This document shows positions 45,615 through 47,289 of a DNA stretch of 47,289 bases, in pieces. A program made the position numbers and the translations under genes. Under the pieces are notes generated by a model. The model saw only the letters and a program-made list of their open reading frames with translations. It was not told where the DNA came from and did no database searches. The DNA is taken from assembly GCA_003278805.1 (NCBI GenBank), contig QCDC01000011.1:1-47289 (forward strand), in the 5' to 3' direction. Position 1 is the first letter of the stretch, and the number at the start of each line of letters is the position of its first letter. This DNA comes from Pelagibacteraceae bacterium AG-349-L17. Lineage in GTDB: Bacteria > Pseudomonadota > Alphaproteobacteria > Pelagibacterales > Pelagibacteraceae.

Positions 45615-47067
45615 TAGTTGAGCTATTTTTTGTGTGAGTCCCTTGACCCATTTCTATACCACCATGGTTCAAGTACACACTTCCATCTGTATAAATATGC
45701 ACTAAAGCACCAGCTTGATTTAAATGAATTGTTGTAAATGAAATCCCAAATTTTACTGGTGTAATAGCTATACCCTTCTTTTTAAATTTATTTTTTTCAT
45801 TGAATTTTTTTATCTCTGAATATCTTTTCTTATAATTTGATTTATTTTCTAAATTTTTAAATATTTCATTAATCACATTGTCTTCAATAGTCATTCCATA
45901 GTGAGTTATATTTTTTTTATCTTTTTGATAAAAATTTTTCTTTCGAACCTGAATAGGATCTATTTTTAAATACCTTGAAATATTATCAATAACATTTTCT
46001 ATAGCCATCATTCCTTGATTTCCACCAAAGCCTCTAAATGCAGTTGAAGTTGGAATATTTGTCTTGCATAAATTATTTGTTACCTCGATATCTGATATGT
46101 AATACGCATTGTCTATATGAAGAAGAGCTCTTTCATTTATTGCTGCTGATAAATCAGGCGACATTCCACAATTTGATGATAAGTTAATTTTTAATCCTTC
46201 AATAATTCCTTCATCATTAAATCCAACTTCGTATTCAGATAAAAATTCATGCCTTTTACCAGTCAAAATTATATCATCATCTCTATCTAGTCTTAATTTC
46301 ACAGGCTGACCTGTTTTTTTTGCCAACAACGCACAAATACATGCAGTCATAAAATTTGTCTCTTTCCCTCCAAATCCACCTCCAATTCTTCTTACTTCAA
46401 CATTTATAGAATTACTTTTTTGATTAAACATTTTTGCAATTAATTGTTGTGTCTCAGAAGGATGTTGTGTTGAACTGTAAACTAAAAAATTATCATCTTC
46501 TTTAGGTATAACAAACGCTGCCTGACCCTCTAAATAAAAGTGCTCTTGACTTCCGGTTGTAAAGTTTCCTTTCAAATTATATTTTGAATTTTTAATTTTC
46601 TTAGAAGGGTTTCCTTTTTTAATTTTTCTAGGCTTAAATAAAAACTGTTTTTTATTTAAAGCATCTTTTATTGTGATAACTGGTTTTAAATCTTTATAAG
46701 TGATTTTTGCCCTTAATACTGCCTTTCTTGCAAGTTCAGTAGTTGTGGCAGCTACAGCAAACAATGGTTGACCAAAAAACTCAACTTTTTTATCTGGAAA
46801 TATCGGATCACCATCAAAAACAGGGCCAACATCGTTCCTGCCTGAGATATCACTTTGAGTGACTACTGATATCACCCCTTCACTTTTTTTTACATCGCTT
46901 AAGTCTATTTTTTTGATTATTGCATGAGCTTTTTTACTTAAACCAATAGCACCATAAATTGTATTTTTTGGTTCATTAATGTCGTCAGTGTATTCAGCGT
47001 ATCCACTTACATGCTTATAAGCACTATCATGTGGTCTTACATCATTAATATAGTTCTCTTTGCTCAT
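45586..47067 (-). CDS. xdhB: Xanthine dehydrogenase XdhB, N-terminal part (frameshifted)
   Basis: This 493-residue frame holds the N-terminal two thirds of the molybdopterin-binding subunit. Seen: HVSGYAEYTDDI, VRRIGGGFGGKETNF, TAFRGFGGNQGMMAIENV and the Mo-cofactor motif HGGIEMGQGTHTK, after which about 14 unrelated residues precede a stop. XdhB with XdhA oxidises hypoxanthine and xanthine to urate. Its ATG follows the xdhA stop immediately. Deleting one A from the A6 run joins this frame to the C-terminal part in normal register. Confidence 0.92.
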   Translation of the reverse strand: MSKENYINDVRPHDSAYKHVSGYAEYTDDINEPKNTIYGAIGLSKKAHAIIKKIDLSDVKKSEGVISVVTQSDISGRNDVGPVFDGDPIFPDKKVEFFGQPLFAVAATTTELARKAVLRAKITYKDLKPVITIKDALNKKQFLFKPRKIKKGNPSKKIKNSKYNLKGNFTTGSQEHFYLEGQAAFVIPKEDDNFLVYSSTQHPSETQQLIAKMFNQKSNSINVEVRRIGGGFGGKETNFMTACICALLAKKTGQPVKLRLDRDDDIILTGKRHEFLSEYEVGFNDEGIIEGLKINLSSNCGMSPDLSAAINERALLHIDNAYYISDIEVTNNLCKTNIPTSTAFRGFGGNQGMMAIENVIDNISRYLKIDPIQVRKKNFYQKDKKNITHYGMTIEDNVINEIFKNLENKSNYKKRYSEIKKFNEKNKFKKKGIAITPVKFGISFTTIHLNQAGALVHIYTDGSVYLNHGGIEMGQGTHTKNSSTSGQFPGITI

Positions 47068-47289
47068 TTAATTAACTCTTGTTAGCTTATTAGAATCTAT
47101 TTCTACGAAACATTTCATCAATAAATTTTTTGCTATCTCTAGTCTATATTCTTTACTTGCTCTCATATCCCCTATAGGACTTAGGTCTTTATCAAGATAA
47201 TTTTTGGCTTGATTAAAAGTACTTAAATTAAGAGGTTTATTCTTAAGAATTTTCTCACAGGCTTTAGCTCTTTTTGGTACAGCTGCCAT
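47068..47289 (-). CDS. xdhA: Xanthine dehydrogenase small subunit XdhA, C-terminal end (cut by window edge)
   Basis: Only the last 73 residues are present, and the gene continues past the right edge; the first Met (MAAVPKRA) is internal. The sequence AAVPKRAKACEKIL, SPIGDMRASKEYRLEIAKNLL matches the C-terminal FAD-domain tail of XdhA (iron-sulfur/FAD subunit). The FeS and FAD-binding regions are not visible. The stop is directly followed by the xdhB ATG, so the two subunits are co-translated. Confidence 0.9.
   Translation of the reverse strand: MAAVPKRAKACEKILKNKPLNLSTFNQAKNYLDKDLSPIGDMRASKEYRLEIAKNLLMKCFVEIDSNKLTRVN

Overview
The window looks like a chromosomal segment of a streamlined, very AT-rich alphaproteobacterium, most likely Candidatus Pelagibacter or another member of the SAR11 clade. 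This is inferred from base composition, spacers mostly under 100 bases, overlapping start and stop codons, alphaproteobacterial families (DUF2093, DUF3035/BamF-like, DUF6134, TldD/PmbA, PuuD) and unusually Lys/Asn/Ile-rich proteins. No database search was possible. No rRNA, tRNA, CRISPR array, transposase, integrase or phage gene was recognised.

Layout: 1-254 is the start of cytochrome c oxidase subunit II (minus strand), followed by rsmE. 1031-3528 is a haloacid dehalogenase/pirin/quinone oxidoreductase run, then a DUF2721 membrane protein. 3975-9618 is a tight operon ubiA-msbA-waaA-lpxK-lpxL (ubiquinone, then lipid A/Kdo assembly and export). 9623-11649 holds a DUF2093 protein, purD and rsmD. 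11646-18056 is a six-gene minus-strand operon: HAD-IIA phosphatase, ribF, ileS, lspA, a BamF-like lipoprotein and a short pgi. 18189-20163 is groES-groEL.

20168-21627 is the most irregular part: one FkbM methyltransferase gene plus noncoding DNA, bracketed by two copies of the groEL 3' end with a terminator. It looks like a small insertion at the groEL tail. A 38-residue basic ORF and typA follow. 23739-34383 carries mixed membrane proteins, the tldD-pmbA peptidase pair, a renalase-like oxidoreductase, a DCC protein, a minus-strand group (DapA-like aldolase, cfa, a long Lys-rich coiled-coil protein, a small membrane protein), a GT9 glycosyltransferase and a membrane-anchored J-domain protein. 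34399-37021 has oligopeptidase B and hsp20.

37584-47289 is a purine-related region. On the plus strand it has a deaminase and a BMP-type nucleoside ABC importer (ATPase, two permeases, binding protein). On the minus strand it has xanthine dehydrogenase (xdhA partial, xdhB frameshifted), guanine deaminase, the membrane urate hydroxylase PuuD and a purine phosphoribosyltransferase. Together these could import purines and either salvage them or oxidise guanine through xanthine and urate.

Regulation: groESL and hsp20 share the pattern CTTGAAA-N15-CyATAT upstream, which resembles alphaproteobacterial RpoH promoters. The hsp20 leader can also fold into a ROSE-type RNA thermometer that pairs its Shine-Dalgarno sequence with a G-G mismatch. 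Genes are otherwise packed with few visible terminators.
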